Origin: Bacteroidota bacterium
GTDB lineage: Bacteria > Bacteroidota > Bacteroidia > Flavobacteriales > Flavobacteriaceae
Direction of reading: 5' to 3'
NCBI GenBank assembly: GCA_021793135.1
Contig: JAJYTI010000067.1
Location: forward strand, 1-10,315
DNA length: 10,315 nucleotides
Position numbers and translations under genes: made by a program. Below are positions 1 to 6,508 of this stretch, piece after piece (within the stretch, counting starts at the first letter, position 1; the number at the start of each line of letters is the position of its first letter). The notes under the pieces are model-generated. The model was not told the DNA's origin, ran no database searches, and was given only the letters and a program-made list of their open reading frames with translations.

Positions 1-266
1 CCACCAGTAAAAATTCCTTCAGCTTCTTGCAATGCTTTTTGTGGGTTGTTAAATGTATGCAAGCCTTTAAGTTGGATTCCTATTTTGGAGAATGCTTCTT
101 GGGCTTTTTCAGTATAGACATCATGCGATATTCCGCTAGGTCTAGCATAAGGAATGAATACAACTTCTTTAACACCTTTAAAATGTTCTTTAAGTGTTGG
201 TAAAATATATTCTAAATAACTACCTCCATGAATAGTGGAAGTGCTTGCGACAAGCATGTTTTTCAT
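1..266 (-). CDS. pepE: Peptidase E (dipeptidase E, S51 family), 3'-truncated by window edge
   Basis: PepE is a cytoplasmic serine peptidase of family S51 that cleaves Asp-X dipeptides. The 88 visible residues begin MKNMLVASTSTIHGGSYLEY, include FIPYA at about residues 37-41, and end in EAEGIFTGG. This follows the order of the Salmonella PepE N-terminal half as I recall it (LLLSNST, then VFIPFA, then a GGGNTF loop). The ATG at 266-264 is chosen because the protein starts directly with the first beta strand of the fold. The gene leaves the window just before the GGGNTF loop, so the catalytic Ser, Asp and His cannot be inspected. It is transcribed away from the tatA-like gene across a 154-bp shared upstream region. 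Family assignment is fairly secure; substrate preference is from family knowledge only. Confidence 0.85.
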   Translation of the reverse strand, partial: MKNMLVASTSTIHGGSYLEYILPTLKEHFKGVKEVVFIPYARPSGISHDVYTEKAQEAFSKIGIQLKGLHTFNNPQKALQEAEGIFTG

Positions 267-289
267 TGTAATATGTTTTATGTTGAAGG

Positions 290-297
290 TAAAAATA
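290..297 (-). promoter_or_regulatory. Possible -7 box for pepE
   Basis: Read on the minus strand this is TATTTTTA, which matches the Bacteroidota -7 consensus TAnnTTTG at all but the last base. It lies 23 bases upstream of the pepE ATG, allowing a short leader. No clear TTG (-33) element is visible at the usual distance, and such boxes arise easily in AT-rich DNA, so this is tentative. Confidence 0.3.
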
Positions 298-408
298 CTA
301 AAAGAATTAGTTACTTCAGAAAAGGATTAGATATTGGATAGTTTATTATTTTTGAAATCTATTTTTCTGATAGCATACATTTTAGCATATAGGTAAGCTA
401 TTATTAAT

Positions 409-416
409 TATATTTG
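409..416 (+). promoter_or_regulatory. -7 promoter box TATATTTG for tatA-like/PAP2 unit
   Basis: TATATTTG is a perfect match to the Bacteroidota -7 consensus TAnnTTTG. Only four bases (CATC) separate it from the ATG at 421. With a transcription start about four bases after the box, the mRNA would begin at or within a base or two of the start codon, making it leaderless. The -33 element is poor (TTTTAG around 380-385, no TTG at the expected place). Confidence 0.65.
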
Positions 417-420
417 CATC

Positions 421-711
421 ATGATACAAGCAAATTACATCCTATTTATCAGCGCCCCAGAGATTTTGGTCGTAGTGTTTGTTATATTGATATTCTTTGG
501 TGCCGATAAAGTTCCCGAAATAGTTCGTGGTTTAGCCAAAACTATAAAGGAAGTAAAAAATGCAACTAATGATATTAAATCTGAAATTACGAAAACTGTT
601 CAAGAACAAGTGGATGTAGATTTAGATTTCACTAAAGATGTAACCAAAGAAATCAGCGAAGTAAAAGATTCGATAGAGGATTTTACTGGACCTATAAAAA
701 GAAGACGATAA
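421..711 (+). CDS. TatA/E-family protein (twin-arginine translocase subunit-like)
   Basis: Members of this family (TatA/TatB/TatE) oligomerise in the inner membrane with TatC to export folded proteins. The 96-residue protein has the family layout: a short N-terminus, one membrane helix at about 9-26 starting with APE (Glu14), the hinge motif FG at 26-27, then KVPEI and an amphipathic basic/acidic helix from about 30 to 57, followed by a charged tail ending KRRR. Met1 is the only methionine, so an alternative ATG start is excluded. A Glu near the start of the helix recalls TatB (Glu8 in E. coli), while the length suits TatA; I cannot separate the two. No tatC or other Tat gene is in the window. 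Its stop codon abuts the ATG of the phosphatase gene, implying co-transcription and probably translational coupling. Confidence 0.85.
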   Translation: MIQANYILFISAPEILVVVFVILIFFGADKVPEIVRGLAKTIKEVKNATNDIKSEITKTVQEQVDVDLDFTKDVTKEISEVKDSIEDFTGPIKRRR

Positions 712-1296
712 ATGAAAGAAACCCTATCTCGTTGGGATATAGATTTATTAATATGGATAAATAGTTTAGGAAGCGAAAGTACCGATACGTTTTGGTTATA
801 TGTAACTAGTGTTTGGACATGGTTTCCTTTATTTATTCTTATCGTAATTTTATTTTTTATTCATTTAACTCGTGAAAAAGCTGTTCTAGCTACCTTATTT
901 TTTGGAGGTACTGGAATGTTGGCTTTATTCATAAAAGAACTTACCAAAAGAGGATTTGAACGTTTACGACCTTGCAATGTAGAAGAATTGGCAGCTTCGT
1001 TAAGAGTGTTGACTTGTAAAGACAGTTTTAGCTTCTTTTCAGGTCACGCATCCTTTAGTTTTGCCTTGATTACTTTTACTGTATTGGTATTAAGAAGAAG
1101 GGTGAAATGGATACAGCTCACCTTTATATGGCCTATTTTATTTGCAGTAAGTAGAATGATTTCTGGCGTGCATTACCCTAGTGATATTATTGTGGGTGCT
1201 GGAGTGGGAATATTGGTAGGAATATTTACAAATGCGTTATACCAAAAAGATTTAATTAAGCTTCCCCGGTTTATACAAGAGAAGCTTAGATTTTAA
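712..1296 (+). CDS. PAP2-family membrane phosphatase (lipid/undecaprenyl-diphosphate phosphatase-like)
   Basis: This is an integral membrane phosphatase of the PAP2 / type 2 phosphatidic acid phosphatase superfamily, whose bacterial members dephosphorylate undecaprenyl pyrophosphate, phosphatidylglycerophosphate or lipid A-type substrates. All three signature motifs are present in the 194 residues: KX6RP at 79-87, SGH at 110-112, and SRX5HX3D with Ser147-Arg148, His154 and Asp158. His112 and His154 are the expected nucleophile and acid/base. Hydrophobic segments lie at about 37-51, 57-75, 113-127, 133-147 and 158-174. It starts at the base after the tatA-like stop codon (TAAATG). Its own stop is one base from the stop of the convergent methyltransferase gene. 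The catalytic class is well supported; the physiological lipid is not determined by sequence. Confidence 0.92.
   Translation: MKETLSRWDIDLLIWINSLGSESTDTFWLYVTSVWTWFPLFILIVILFFIHLTREKAVLATLFFGGTGMLALFIKELTKRGFERLRPCNVEELAASLRVLTCKDSFSFFSGHASFSFALITFTVLVLRRRVKWIQLTFIWPILFAVSRMISGVHYPSDIIVGAGVGILVGIFTNALYQKDLIKLPRFIQEKLRF
1257..1294 (+). terminator. Possible intrinsic terminator inside the 3' end of the PAP2 gene
   Basis: A perfect 8-bp inverted repeat, TAAGCTTC (1257-1264) and GAAGCTTA (1281-1288), encloses a 16-base loop and is followed after two bases by TTTT. The convergent genes leave only one untranslated base between them, so any terminator must overlap coding sequence. Each arm contains the self-complementary AAGCTT, the loop is long and the T run is short, so this is a weak candidate. 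Confidence 0.3.
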
Positions 1297-1297
1297 A

Positions 1298-1945
1298 CTA
1301 TTTTACTCGGCTTATTGTCAATCCATCCCGGATTGGTAGTAATACTGTTTCTAGTTTTGGATGTTCCTTCATAAATATATTAAAGGCACGAAGAGACTTA
1401 GTATGTTTGTCCACTTTTACATCATCATCTTCTGCAACCTTACCTTTCCATAACACATTATCGCTAAGTATTACGCCTCCAGAACGCATTTTAGGTAATA
1501 CAAGTTCTACATATGTTTGATAATGTTTTTTATCTGCATCAATAAATACTAAATCAAATACTTTATCCAAATTTGGGATAATCTCTTTAGCATCACCAGT
1601 ATGTTGTATGATTTGGTTTCCCTGCCCAGAAGCGTCAAAAAACTTACGTTGCAAATCATGTAATTCTTCATTGGTGTCGATGGTATGAAGCTGGCCATTA
1701 TCCTTCATGCCTTCGGCTAGGCATAACGCCGAGTATCCAGTAAAAGTTCCTATTTCTAGAATATTTTCTGGTTGAATAAGCTTTGATATCAAGCTCAATA
1801 ATCGTCCTTGATAATGCCCACTAATCATGCTAGCGTTCCAAATTTTTTTCCAAGTCTCTTTATTGAGTTCTTGTAAAATTTCAGGCTCAGCTTGTGAGTG
1901 TACTTCGGCGTAAGTTTCTATTTTTTCATTTACTATTTTACTCAT
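1298..1945 (-). CDS. Class I SAM-dependent O-methyltransferase (COMT/CCoAOMT-like family 3)
   Basis: This cytoplasmic enzyme should transfer methyl from S-adenosylmethionine to a hydroxyl, typically of a catechol-like substrate, with a divalent metal. The 215 residues show SAM motif I ILEIGTFTGYSAL (62-74), an acidic residue at the end of strand 2 (Asp90) for the ribose hydroxyls, FIDADKKHY (134-142), and SDNVLWKGKV (161-170). Asp136, Asp162 and Asn163 are the expected metal ligands, and the end RDGLTISRVK is typical of the family. Its ATG overlaps the TGA of the upstream ACMSD-like gene as ATGA (1942-1945), a classic sign of translational coupling. Hydroxyanthranilate-like o-aminophenols would be chemically plausible substrates given the neighbour, but that is inference. 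It is the last gene of the minus-strand cluster. Confidence 0.93.
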   Translation of the reverse strand: MSKIVNEKIETYAEVHSQAEPEILQELNKETWKKIWNASMISGHYQGRLLSLISKLIQPENILEIGTFTGYSALCLAEGMKDNGQLHTIDTNEELHDLQRKFFDASGQGNQIIQHTGDAKEIIPNLDKVFDLVFIDADKKHYQTYVELVLPKMRSGGVILSDNVLWKGKVAEDDDVKVDKHTKSLRAFNIFMKEHPKLETVLLPIRDGLTISRVK

Positions 1946-3033
1946 GAAAGTACTCTTTTGTAAAATGCATCTTTACTTTTTTGATCATTTCCATACAACC
2001 ATTGTATTACATTATCTTCCCACATGGCGTCATATTCCTCTTTTGTAATAATGTTTCTTTCCATGGCTAAATCTAGTAGCTTTCCAGGGTAGGAAGACTG
2101 TGGCTCGCTTTCCATTTCTCCTAATGGATATGGATCATCTAGCCCTACAAGAACTTGTTTGGAAGTTTGATTATGAATCAAAAGCTTTAAAGAGCCAGTG
2201 TCATGGACTAATGAATCGAAAAATATATTAGGATGTGCAACAGATTTTCTTGGGTGTTGCATTCCTTCGAATAAATCGGGTCTACCATCAAATCCTTGTA
2301 TTCTTCTGCCTAAGTTCATTTGAGCTAATTGTCCACCATGCGCAAAGCATACTCGCATATTTGGGTACTTATCTGCATATCCATTTAATGTTAAAAAGTG
2401 ATAAGCATCTGCACATTGCGCTAGCATCCAAATCAAATGGAAACGCCAAGCAGTGTTTTCTAATTTTATAAATTTCTCACCGTCGTATGGATGGATTTCA
2501 ACCGCAAGATTGTATTCGTTGGCTAGCTCAAAAATTGGTTCGTTTTCTTTGTCAAAAATACAGCGCCATGTTCCTATAGTGTCCATATAGTGTGTGGGCA
2601 AACAAAGCAAATCCATACCTAATTCCTCTACACATCTACGTATCTCCCATAAAGCGCCATCTCTAAAACCTGGGTGTACTACAAATCCACAAGTAAATTT
2701 AGATGGGTTGTCTTGTTGTATTCTTGCATTGAAATCATTTTGAAAACGAAGGGCTTGTCTCATTTCTTCTACGCGCAAACCATTACCATATAACTGCGAT
2801 AAGTTTAAAATCACAGCATGATCTATAGCAAATCGTTCCATCCATTCTAACTTTTCATTTAAAAAAAAGCTAGAATCAGTAACCGGTCGTTTCCAGTTTT
2901 TTTGAAGCATATATTTCCTGTCCTCGTCTACCCAGAATATTTCTTTTTCTCGCATAAAAGCTGGAATATCTTCTGGGTAAGGAAGAAGGTGGGAGTGGCC
3001 ATTAATACGTAATTTTCTTTTGGTCGTCTCCAT
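1942..3033 (-). CDS. Amidohydrolase-2 family, ACMSD-like (2-amino-3-carboxymuconate-6-semialdehyde decarboxylase)
   Basis: ACMSD is a zinc-dependent, non-oxidative decarboxylase that diverts aminocarboxymuconate semialdehyde, a kynurenine-pathway intermediate, away from quinolinate and NAD synthesis towards 2-aminomuconate. The 363-residue protein has the metal motif HSH (His13, His15), VEIHP (His181), CFAHGG (His232) and GLDDPYPLGE (Asp299 in the metal/catalytic position). As I recall human ACMSD, it shares a GRxxxGFxxRPDL segment (here 242-254) and a DxLVHDxxSLKLL segment (here 273-285), which argue for ACMSD rather than another amidohydrolase-2 decarboxylase. It is about 25 residues longer than the human enzyme, with an extended N-terminal part. 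It lies 11 bases after the SDR gene and overlaps the methyltransferase gene by 4. Other kynurenine-pathway genes (monooxygenase, dioxygenase, RidA-type deaminase, aldehyde dehydrogenase) are not in the window. A related substrate such as another hydroxybenzoate or muconate remains possible. Confidence 0.85.
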   Translation of the reverse strand: METTKRKLRINGHSHLLPYPEDIPAFMREKEIFWVDEDRKYMLQKNWKRPVTDSSFFLNEKLEWMERFAIDHAVILNLSQLYGNGLRVEEMRQALRFQNDFNARIQQDNPSKFTCGFVVHPGFRDGALWEIRRCVEELGMDLLCLPTHYMDTIGTWRCIFDKENEPIFELANEYNLAVEIHPYDGEKFIKLENTAWRFHLIWMLAQCADAYHFLTLNGYADKYPNMRVCFAHGGQLAQMNLGRRIQGFDGRPDLFEGMQHPRKSVAHPNIFFDSLVHDTGSLKLLIHNQTSKQVLVGLDDPYPLGEMESEPQSSYPGKLLDLAMERNIITKEEYDAMWEDNVIQWLYGNDQKSKDAFYKRVLS

Positions 3034-3044
3034 ATTTAAATTCT

Positions 3045-3830
3045 TTAAAGTGATTTAGTACGTCCGCCGTCAACAGGTAGATTTACTCCATTAATATATT
3101 GTGCAGCTGGACTTGCTAAAAAGGTTGCAGCATATGCTACTTCTTCAGGTTCTGCAAAGCGTCTTGCAGGAACTTGATTTTTCATTGCGGTAGCTACTTC
3201 GTCTTTACTTATATTTTCACGCTTAGATCTTGCATCTATAATAGATTCCAATCGTTGTGTGGCAGTGAAACCTGGGAGTACATTATTTACAGTAATTCCA
3301 AATTGTCCTAGTTCATTTGCCATAGTTTTACTCCAACTTCCTACAGCTCCTCTTATGGTGTTGCTTACGCCTAAACCGTCTATCGGTTGTTTTACAGATG
3401 TAGAAATAATATTGATGATTCGTCCATATCCAGCTTCTTTCATCCCAGGAACTAAAGTTTGTGTGATGAGCTGATTTACAACTACATGCATTTTAAAGGC
3501 GTTGGTGAACTCTTCTGCTTCTGCATGGATGATAGGACCTCCTTTTGGTCCACCTGTATTGTTGATTAAAATATGGTAATCACGATTTTTATTCAATTCG
3601 TTTATTACCTGATGTACCTCATCTATATTTTGAAAATCTGCGACAGCATAATCATGATGCTGCGCAGATGAATTCGATAAGTTTTTTAAAACATCTTTTA
3701 GTTTCTCTTCATTCCTTGCTAGTAAAGTAACCGAAGCGCCCTGTTTTGCTAGTTCAATAGCAATGGTTTTTCCAATTCCAGACGTACTACCACAAACCAA
3801 TGCGTTTTTATTTTCTAAACTTAGATTCAT
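3045..3830 (-). CDS. SDR-family protein with atypical catalytic residues (BKR-like)
   Basis: This 261-residue protein has the short-chain dehydrogenase/reductase Rossmann fold: GSTSGIG cofactor loop (14-20), LLARNEEKL (36-44), NNTGG (90-94) in place of NNAG, catalytic-type Ser143 in NIISTS, NNVLPGFTAT (182-191) and a C-terminal NGVNLPVDGGRTKSL. Counting from Ser143 by analogy with E. coli FabG (Ser138, Tyr151, Lys155), the YxxxK pair is replaced by Ser156 and Arg160 in VSNTIRGAV. A group of 3-oxoacyl-ACP reductase-like SDRs with imperfect tetrads is known, and this fits it. Whether it is an active NAD(P)(H) oxidoreductase is therefore uncertain. It is 16 bases after the lipoprotein gene and 11 bases before the ACMSD-like gene, suggesting a role with the same aminomuconate or aromatic intermediate, which is inference. 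Confidence 0.9.
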   Translation of the reverse strand: MNLSLENKNALVCGSTSGIGKTIAIELAKQGASVTLLARNEEKLKDVLKNLSNSSAQHHDYAVADFQNIDEVHQVINELNKNRDYHILINNTGGPKGGPIIHAEAEEFTNAFKMHVVVNQLITQTLVPGMKEAGYGRIINIISTSVKQPIDGLGVSNTIRGAVGSWSKTMANELGQFGITVNNVLPGFTATQRLESIIDARSKRENISKDEVATAMKNQVPARRFAEPEEVAYAATFLASPAAQYINGVNLPVDGGRTKSL

Positions 3831-3846
3831 ATTTATGTTTTAAATT

Positions 3847-4404
3847 TTATTCCACGTCCCATGATACCATAAATAATTTTATTTTGGCATCATCAGGTAT
3901 TTGTGTGGCTTCTACTTTTAAATTTAAATCGAAACGGATATCTTCTGGTAATTCGTCTTTGTCTATTGTAATGAAAATAGGACTATCTTTTAAAAAGATA
4001 ATTACCGAAGTAAAGGTAGTCTCTACCTTGTCAATAGTATAATGTTTCTTTATATCCTTGAAGGTGCTTTTTGTCCCAATTCCTTTACTAGTTTGATATC
4101 TAGAGTCTGTAATCTGAATATGATTAATAGGTGAGTTAGGATCATTGTTCTTTTTTGGGGAAAGCACTAAAAGCTTATTTCCTTCTTTATCGTAAATTTC
4201 CACTTCGTTTTGGTACCCTTCTACTGCTTCTTGTGAAGCAGATACAATAGAGTCTTCAGCAAATATGGTTTTAACTTCTTTTATTAAAGCTCCTTTTTGG
4301 AGTGGACCAACCTGGTCATTCTTTATTTGAAATGATTTGTTGTTGTCGCTACAGCTAAATAACAAGCCCGCAGCAAGTGTAATAGTGAAAAGTGTTTTTT
4401 TCAT
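3847..4404 (-). CDS. Hypothetical lipoprotein
   Basis: The 185-residue protein begins with a lipoprotein signal: basic MKK, a hydrophobic stretch TLFTITLAAG and the lipobox LFSC with Cys18 as the lipidated residue. Mature sequence starts CSDNNKS; Ser followed by Asp resembles only loosely the acidic surface-export signals described for flavobacterial lipoproteins, so its membrane leaflet is open. After this, VGPLQKGALIKEVKTIF (about 32-48) looks like the small helix of SmpA/BLIP-type repeats, followed by alternating beta-like segments. I do not recognise a named family and assign no function. It is the first gene of the minus-strand run, 16 bases before the SDR gene, so co-transcription is likely, but a link to aromatic metabolism is not shown by the sequence. 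I could not find a convincing -7 box upstream. Confidence 0.8.
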   Translation of the reverse strand: MKKTLFTITLAAGLLFSCSDNNKSFQIKNDQVGPLQKGALIKEVKTIFAEDSIVSASQEAVEGYQNEVEIYDKEGNKLLVLSPKKNNDPNSPINHIQITDSRYQTSKGIGTKSTFKDIKKHYTIDKVETTFTSVIIFLKDSPIFITIDKDELPEDIRFDLNLKVEATQIPDDAKIKLFMVSWDVE

Positions 4405-4792
4405 TTAATCTCAATTTTTCTAAAAGTGATCTAAATTAAAGAATTAGCCCATGTATAGCTAATTAAATAAAGAACAATATAAAAAATATTGTGTTCTTGA
4501 TTTACGATTTCCTCTTTCAATTGATGAAAATGGGGGTGTTTTTCTATAAAATAGTTGTTTTAATGAGTTGATTTACAGTTGTATGTTATAAATCGATTGT
4601 TTAAATGGTTAGTTATCTATCTTATGTAGGTTGCTATACAATGGAGAAAGTTTTATTTAAGATTATTTTGTCGTAAAAAGTTGTTATGTTTAAAACAAAA
4701 AAATAATATGAGCATACAAAGGAGCGGTATCCAAAATATACTTCTGAAGTTAAAGAAGAATCTACAAAAAAGACATCGAAATATATAGAAGC
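4405..4792. other. 388-bp AT-rich gene-free stretch between divergent genes
   Basis: It separates the divergent lipoprotein and glycosyltransferase genes and must hold both promoters. The only structured element I see is an AT-rich inverted repeat, CAATAT (4475-4480) and ATATTG (4486-4491) around five A, extendable imperfectly to 4472-4496. A plus-strand box TATGTTTA (4685-4692) matches TAnnTTTG except at the last base and has TTTTG upstream at 4666-4670, but the 14-base spacing is short. A 26-codon frame at 4708-4788 lies just before the glycosyltransferase. No RNA gene, mobile-element end or terminator is recognisable. Confidence 0.5.
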
Positions 4793-5416
4793 ATGCCTAG
4801 ATTTTCAATTATAATTGCAACTTTTAATCGTGCTACTTTACTCTCAAGAGCTATCGATTCTATTGTTAAACAAAGCTTTAGAGATTGGGAGGCTGTTGTA
4901 GTAGATGATGGGAGTGTAGACAATACGGAGCAAATAGTAAATAGCTATAGAAAATTAAATCTTCCTATATCTTATTTATATCAGGAAAATCAAGGAGTTG
5001 CTGCTGCGAGAAATAAAGGATTAAAACATGCAAAAGGAGAATATATCACATTTTTAGATTCAGATGATTGGTATAGACCCAATCATTTAGAAGACCGAAA
5101 TAATATTTTATTAAAAAACAAATATGTGGATTTGCTTCATGGAGGTTTTGAGGTGTTAGGAGATGCGTATGTTCCAGATAAGCATAATCCAAATAGAAAA
5201 ATTCATCTCTCAAAATGTTTTGTAGGAGGAACTATGTTTATTAAACAAGAGGTGATTCATAAATTAAATGGTTTTAAAAAACTTCCTCTTGGTGCAGATT
5301 CAGAATTTTTTGAACGTGTAAAAGAATACGATTTACAAATTATGAAAACCCACACTCCTACGTATATCTATGATAGAACTAATGGAAATTCTATAACCTT
5401 ATCTTTTAATAAATAA
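4793..5416 (+). CDS. Family 2 glycosyltransferase (GT-A fold)
   Basis: This enzyme should transfer a sugar from a nucleotide-sugar donor to a growing glycan or lipid-linked acceptor at the cytoplasmic face of the membrane. The 207 residues begin FSIIIATFNRATLLSRAIDS and show VVVDDGS (35-41, nucleotide binding), NQGVAAARN (66-74), the DxD metal motif LDSDD (Asp89, Asp91), VGGTMFIKQEV (144-154) and GADSEFFERV (167-176) where the catalytic base region of GT2 enzymes lies. There is no membrane helix. It is short but covers the whole GT-A domain, so I see no truncation. The ATG at 4793 is the first in frame after an upstream stop. It is isolated: no polysaccharide or wzx/wzy-type genes surround it, and its stop is six bases from the convergent channel gene. 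Donor and acceptor are unknown. Confidence 0.92.
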   Translation: MPRFSIIIATFNRATLLSRAIDSIVKQSFRDWEAVVVDDGSVDNTEQIVNSYRKLNLPISYLYQENQGVAAARNKGLKHAKGEYITFLDSDDWYRPNHLEDRNNILLKNKYVDLLHGGFEVLGDAYVPDKHNPNRKIHLSKCFVGGTMFIKQEVIHKLNGFKKLPLGADSEFFERVKEYDLQIMKTHTPTYIYDRTNGNSITLSFNK

Positions 5417-5422
5417 GAAATT

Positions 5423-6343
5423 TTATCGCTTTGTGCCTGCAGGAAATTGCACTTTTTCTGGTTGTGCATTTAACATTGGGAGTGCAGAGCGCAATATTCT
5501 ATTTCTTCTTCCTGTAGTGTCTTTAGGTTCTACCGGGTAGGAAATTACTGCTTCGAGCCATGCATAAGAGTTGTTTCTATAATAAACAGTCGATTGCCAT
5601 TTCTTATTATTTATTGCGAGTTCAGGATATAATAATTTAAAATCTTTTTCGGCAGCTTCTAATAAACATTCTTCTACAAATTGTAAATCACTAGTGTAAG
5701 CAACTTGAATGGCAGTTTCGTTCCAAATAAATGGATGTTGGTCTCCAGAATAATTGATTATTTCATGACTTAAAACTAGGCTATTAGGTATTTTTATAAT
5801 CCTTCCGCTTCTACGGTCATTTCCTAAGTAGTCTCCACTACATTCCATAATAGAAGTATCTAAATAGCTTATTTCTACAACATCCCCTCTATGACCTTTT
5901 ACTTCGATTCTATCGCCAGCTTGATATGGATGTCTAAAAATAATATATAACCACCCTATAAAAGACATGATAGGTGCTTGTAGTGCAAAACCTAGCACTA
6001 AAGATATGATCCCAACGCTATAAAGAGTGTCTCCAGGTTCTCGAAATATAGTAAACACAATTATTATTACTAACAATGCAGAAGCAATCAATCTAACTAC
6101 CCAAAGTAGATTATGTCTGTCACCTAAATTATGTACATTGTTGATAATTAATCTTTGAGTGATGTTTCTAGCTAATAAAACAGCCGAAAGCATAAATAGA
6201 CTTTGGCTTATTTTCTGTAGGAAAGGAGTGATGTTTTCCCATTTAGAAAAATAATGGTGATGCAATAAATAATAAATTATGATAAATACCAAAGTAGTTA
6301 CGGTATAAAAAACAATCCCTCTTTTCTTTTTTTCTTTGCTCAT
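5423..6343 (-). CDS. MscS-family mechanosensitive ion channel
   Basis: MscS-type channels open under membrane tension and release solutes during hypo-osmotic shock. The 306-residue protein has a basic start (MSKEKKKRG), hydrophobic segments at about 11-27, 45-59 and 80-100, and the pore helix region SVGIISLVLGFALQAPIMSF (109-128). The typical beta-domain follows: YQAGDRIEV (140-148), GDVVEISYLDTSI (153-165) and RIIKIPNSLV (181-190). Glycine and alanine packing in the pore helix (Gly111, Gly118, Ala120, Ala123) fits the family. The alpha/beta cytosolic part runs to about residue 300. It is a single gene, convergent with the glycosyltransferase and divergent from queE. The paralogue type (MscS, YnaI, MscK-like) is not resolved. 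Confidence 0.93.
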   Translation of the reverse strand: MSKEKKKRGIVFYTVTTLVFIIIYYLLHHHYFSKWENITPFLQKISQSLFMLSAVLLARNITQRLIINNVHNLGDRHNLLWVVRLIASALLVIIIVFTIFREPGDTLYSVGIISLVLGFALQAPIMSFIGWLYIIFRHPYQAGDRIEVKGHRGDVVEISYLDTSIMECSGDYLGNDRRSGRIIKIPNSLVLSHEIINYSGDQHPFIWNETAIQVAYTSDLQFVEECLLEAAEKDFKLLYPELAINNKKWQSTVYYRNNSYAWLEAVISYPVEPKDTTGRRNRILRSALPMLNAQPEKVQFPAGTKR

Positions 6344-6508
6344 GAAAAGTTATTTGTTTGTAAAAGAAATTATGATAGAAATAGAAAGTACTCCCTTAAG
6401 AATAAGGTAAATATACGCTTTAGTTTTTATATTTCTAGAAACCTTATTTACTTTCGATTTTAGAATGTAAAAACCTGATAATTTCATGGATAGGACGTAG
6501 AATATGGT

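Noticed and set aside
1319..1335. Inverted repeat CAATCC/GGATTG with a 5-base loop just past the PAP2 stop, considered as a terminator.
   Set aside because: It encodes the conserved C-terminus of the methyltransferase (PIRDGLT), and no T run follows on the plus strand.
2235..2471. A 78-codon plus-strand frame opposite the ACMSD-like gene.
   Set aside because: It overlaps the segment encoding conserved ACMSD motifs on the other strand; no start context or family.
6350..6487. A 45-codon minus-strand frame (start MKLSGFYILKSK) with a hydrophobic C-terminal half, ending six bases before the MscS gene; a longer version starts inside queE at 6547.
   Set aside because: No promoter box on that strand upstream, no recognised family, and AT-rich intergenic DNA readily encodes hydrophobic frames. 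The spacing to MscS is suggestive but insufficient.
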